A stretch of 16,117 nucleotides of DNA, taken from DATEDA01 sp963789885 (GTDB lineage: Bacteria > Pseudomonadota > Gammaproteobacteria > Burkholderiales > SG8-39). The position numbers and the translations under genes were made by a program. How positions within the stretch are numbered: position 1 is the first letter of the stretch; each line of letters opens with the position of its first letter. Where the stretch lies: assembly GCA_963789885.1 (NCBI GenBank), contig CAWBNB010000067.1, positions 1-16,117 on the forward strand, read 5' to 3'. Below the pieces are notes generated by a model. It did no database searches, was not told where the DNA came from, and saw nothing but the letters and a program-made list of their open reading frames with translations. This document shows positions 13,922 through 16,117 of this stretch, piece by piece.

Positions 13922-14788
13922 TCAGCCGAGCTTGTAGAGGCGCAGCGCGTTGTCGCGAAGGAACTTGCGCTTCGACTCGGGCTTGCAGGCCGAGCGCCTC
14001 GATTTCGGCGCGCGTGCGCTCGAAGTCGAGCACCGGGAAGTCGGTGCCGAAGATCACCTTGTCCTGGCCGAAGCTGTCGATGTAGCGCACGAAGGACTCG
14101 GGCCAGTACTTCGGGCTGTGCGCGTCCGAGCCGATGTAGACGTTCGGGTGCTTCCACGCCATCGCGATCATCTCGTCGGTCCACGGAATGCCGACGTGGA
14201 TGCCGACGAGCTTCAGCTCGGGGAAATCGCACGCCACCGCGTCGAGCGTGATCGGCCGCCCGACGCTGCGCAGCGGGTAGGTCGGGTCGTAGATCATCGA
14301 CTGGCCGACCTGGAGCTGCACCGGCACGTCGAGCTCGACGCACTTCGCGTAGAACGGGTACCACTTCGCGTGGTCGGGCGCGAGCTCGTACCAGTGCGGG
14401 TAGAAGTGGCCGCCGATGAAGCCGTCGTCGCGGACCGCGCTCTCGAACGCGCGCACGCCCGCCATCCCCTCGGTCGGATCGAGGCCGGCGAGCGCGTGGA
14501 AGCGCTTCGGGTAGCGGGCCACCGCGTCCGCGACCATCCGGTACGGGATGTGGTAGCAGGCGGGATGACCGAGGCGGCCGACCTTGGTCGCGATCAGGAA
14601 GGCGCGCTCGATGCCGGCGGCGTCCATCCGCGCGAGCATCTGCTCGAGCGTGATGCCGCGCAGCGTCTCCTGCTTCACCCGCATCTTGCCGCCGAAGAAC
14701 GCGTCGCGCTCCGGCCGCAGCGCGACCGACTCCGGCGTCCACATGTTCACGACCGCGTCGATCGCGGCGACCTCGTAGCGCTGCTCAT
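13922..14788 (-). CDS. Amidohydrolase family 2 protein (TIM-barrel metal-dependent hydrolase), two indels
   Basis: This is a predicted TIM-barrel hydrolase or decarboxylase of the amidohydrolase-2 (ACMSD-like) family, 288 residues once two compensating indels are allowed. ATG at 14788 reads Met-Ser; one base is missing near 14782, then RYEVAAIDAVVNMWTPES follows. The body is clean: GITLEQMLARMDAAGIERAF, GFIGGHFYPHW, LQLQVGQS-like VPVQLQVGQSMIYDPTY, KLVGIHVGIPWTDEM (His198) and VIFGTDFPVLDFERTRAE (Asp250). An extra base at about 13985 hides the true end, KPESKRKFLRDNALRLYKLG and a TGA at 13924-13922. The ATG overlaps the upstream stop as ATGA. The N-terminal HxH metal motif of the family is replaced by DAVVNMW, so metal binding may be altered. 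Substrate unknown. Confidence 0.85.
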
Positions 14789-16117
14789 GACACCCGCTCC
14801 CGTTCGAAGATCTGGTCGAGCAGCGACTCCGCCTCGTCGCGCGACACGCGGCGGCAGGCGAGATCGAGGAACTTGCGCCGCGTGCCGGCTTCGTCGAGCG
14901 GCGGCGTGGTCGTCCCGCGCGGCGAGTACGGCCCGTCCTCGGACGGCACGCCGTACTCCATCCGGCATTCGCCCGACCGCGTGGTGCCGTCGGCGAGAAC
15001 GAGGTCGACGCGCGTGGAGAGCGTGCGCGGATAGTCGGCGGCGAACACCGGTTCGACGACGTTCCGGATGCGCGGGTAGAGCGCCTCGATCCGCCGGTCG
15101 CGCGCGGGCGCGATCACGTTGTCGAAGCCGTAGCCCCGGTGGACGAGGGTGCTCGCGATCGCCCACGGCATGCTCATCAGCCGGTCGTAGAGCTCGTGCT
15201 CCGGCCGCGGCGGCTGGCCGAACAGGAGCGCGACCGGGTAGGTGTGCAGGACGACCTCGCGGATCGACTCCACGGGGACCGGGCCGCGCGCGAGGACTGC
15301 GAGGATCGCCTCGATCGCCGGCTGGGCGTGGCGGCACGCCGGGAGCGGCTTGAAGAATACGCCGTCGATCGTTTCCCCGCGCCAGCGCTCCGGCTCGAGG
15401 CGCGACGGGTCGCCGCGCAGCAGCTGGATGAATCCCGGATCGTCGCCGCCTTCCAGCAGCCGCGCACCGGCGTCGAGGCCGGCGGTGGCGAGGCGCACCG
15501 CCTCGAGCGCGGCGCGCGCCGCGAGGCCGCCGTGCAGCGGCACCACCGAGCCGTGCTCGGTGAGGCCGCGCAGCGCCGCGATCGGCGACGTGAACGCGGC
15601 GATCGAGATCGCGCGCGCGGTTTCGGCCGCCGAGAGCCCGCGCAGCCGCGCGACCGCCGCCGCGGCGCCGACCGTCCCCGTGGTGGCGGTCGGCGCGGTG
15701 CCGGCGAGCGTCTGCGCGGGATGCGAGTTCTGCGCGAGCCGGTTCGCGACCTCGTAGCCGATCGCCGCGGGGAGGGCGAGCGCGGCGAGCGGCCGCTCGT
15801 CGCGCGCCGCCCACAGCGCGCTCACGATCGTGCTCGACGGATGATTGCCGCCGCCGCCGAAGCCGTCGTGGATCTGCAGGAGCGCGCCGACCGTGCCCAT
15901 CGCCACCGCCGCGGACTCGGGGGTCAGGCCGCGCGCGTCGCCGGGGAGCTTCACCGGCCCGGGCTGCGCCAGCACGAATCCGCTCGCCGCCTCCGGCAGC
16001 GTGCTGCCGGCGAGCGTGCTGCCGACGAAGTCCGCGAGGAACCACCGCGACCTTCGTCCGCCGGGGCGCGGATAGATCGTCCCAGCCGAGCCGGCAGGCG
16101 AAATCGGCGATGCGGCC
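14785..16117 (-). CDS. MmgE/PrpD family protein, 5' end outside the window (one frameshift)
   Basis: The family includes 2-methylcitrate dehydratase (PrpD), cis-aconitate decarboxylase and related dehydratases. The visible part, about 443 residues, begins RIADFACRLGWDD at the right edge, so only a few residues are likely missing. An extra base near 16048 separates this from RWFLADFVGSTLAGSTLPEA. The rest is clean: IHDGFGGGGNHPSSTI (the D...HPSS region near the active site), ALALPAAIGYEVANRLAQ, TLAGTAPTATTGTVGAAAA, FFKPLPACRHAQPAIEA (the family K-P-x-P-x-C-R-x-x-x-P-A-I block) and SMPWAIASTLVHRG. It ends ERERVS at a TGA that overlaps the amidohydrolase ATG by 4 bases. First visible gene of the operon with the amidohydrolase and acyl-CoA dehydrogenase. 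PrpD itself cannot be assumed; no prpB/prpC genes are visible. Confidence 0.88.
   Translation of the reverse strand, partial: AASPISPAGSAGTIYPRPGGRRSRWFLADFVGSTLAGSTLPEAASGFVLAQPGPVKLPGDARGLTPESAAVAMGTVGALLQIHDGFGGGGNHPSSTIVSALWAARDERPLAALALPAAIGYEVANRLAQNSHPAQTLAGTAPTATTGTVGAAAAVARLRGLSAAETARAISIAAFTSPIAALRGLTEHGSVVPLHGGLAARAALEAVRLATAGLDAGARLLEGGDDPGFIQLLRGDPSRLEPERWRGETIDGVFFKPLPACRHAQPAIEAILAVLARGPVPVESIREVVLHTYPVALLFGQPPRPEHELYDRLMSMPWAIASTLVHRGYGFDNVIAPARDRRIEALYPRIRNVVEPVFAADYPRTLSTRVDLVLADGTTRSGECRMEYGVPSEDGPYSPRGTTTPPLDEAGTRRKFLDLACRRVSRDEAESLLDQIFERERVS

Noticed and set aside
12768..14750. Natural fusion protein of amidohydrolase and acyl-CoA dehydrogenase.
   Set aside because: The alternative frame in the linker gives a family-typical C-terminus and stop, and the second gene has its own ATG; a single extra base explains the fusion.

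Overview
This 16.1 kb window is GC-rich, roughly two-thirds or more G+C by eye, and densely coding. It looks like a betaproteobacterium, most likely Burkholderiales. The evidence is a complete tripartite tricarboxylate transporter with a Bug/TctC binding protein, a second orphan Bug protein, a DUF1840 protein, and the GTG starts and very short intergenic gaps. No tRNA, rRNA, CRISPR array, insertion sequence or phage gene was seen, and no gene-free stretch reaches 300 bases.

Layout. (1) Positions 1-2003: the start of a TauD/TfdA-like dioxygenase (minus), a heavily frameshifted Bug protein (plus) and a frameshifted aspartate dehydrogenase (minus). (2) Positions 2099-5988 (plus): tctC-tctB-tctA, with an Ap4A phosphorylase-like gene overlapping the end of tctA. 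(3) Positions 9155-6009 (minus): a four-gene operon of VOC metalloenzyme, group D flavin monooxygenase, NnrU-like membrane protein and nitroreductase. (4) Positions 9281-12725: housekeeping-type genes, namely DUF1840 (minus) divergent from DUF1015 (plus), a PA0069-type radical SAM protein (plus) and GTP cyclohydrolase I (minus). (5) Positions 16117-12768 (minus): MmgE/PrpD, a family 2 amidohydrolase and an acyl-CoA dehydrogenase, an apparent organic-acid or acyl-CoA catabolic operon.

How the genes could work together. The TctCBA system would import a carboxylate using an ion gradient. The MmgE/PrpD-amidohydrolase-ACAD operon is the kind of module that degrades such substrates, but no substrate can be named from sequence. 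The minus-strand VOC/monooxygenase operon looks like hydroxylation and further processing of an aromatic or similar small molecule. No flavin reductase is present for the monooxygenase; the nitroreductase is the only candidate redox partner in the operon.

The main caution is sequence quality. Positions 1-2320 carry about a dozen single-base indels that break conserved protein families, and three more lie at about 13985, 14782 and 16048. The middle 11.6 kb reads cleanly. The apparent 660-residue amidohydrolase-acyl-CoA dehydrogenase fusion is explained by one of these indels. The most interesting regulatory signal is a set of three genes (DUF1840, radical SAM, folE) in which a -10-like hexamer lies exactly 6 nt before the start codon with no Shine-Dalgarno sequence, suggesting leaderless transcripts. 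No clearly new multi-gene system was found.
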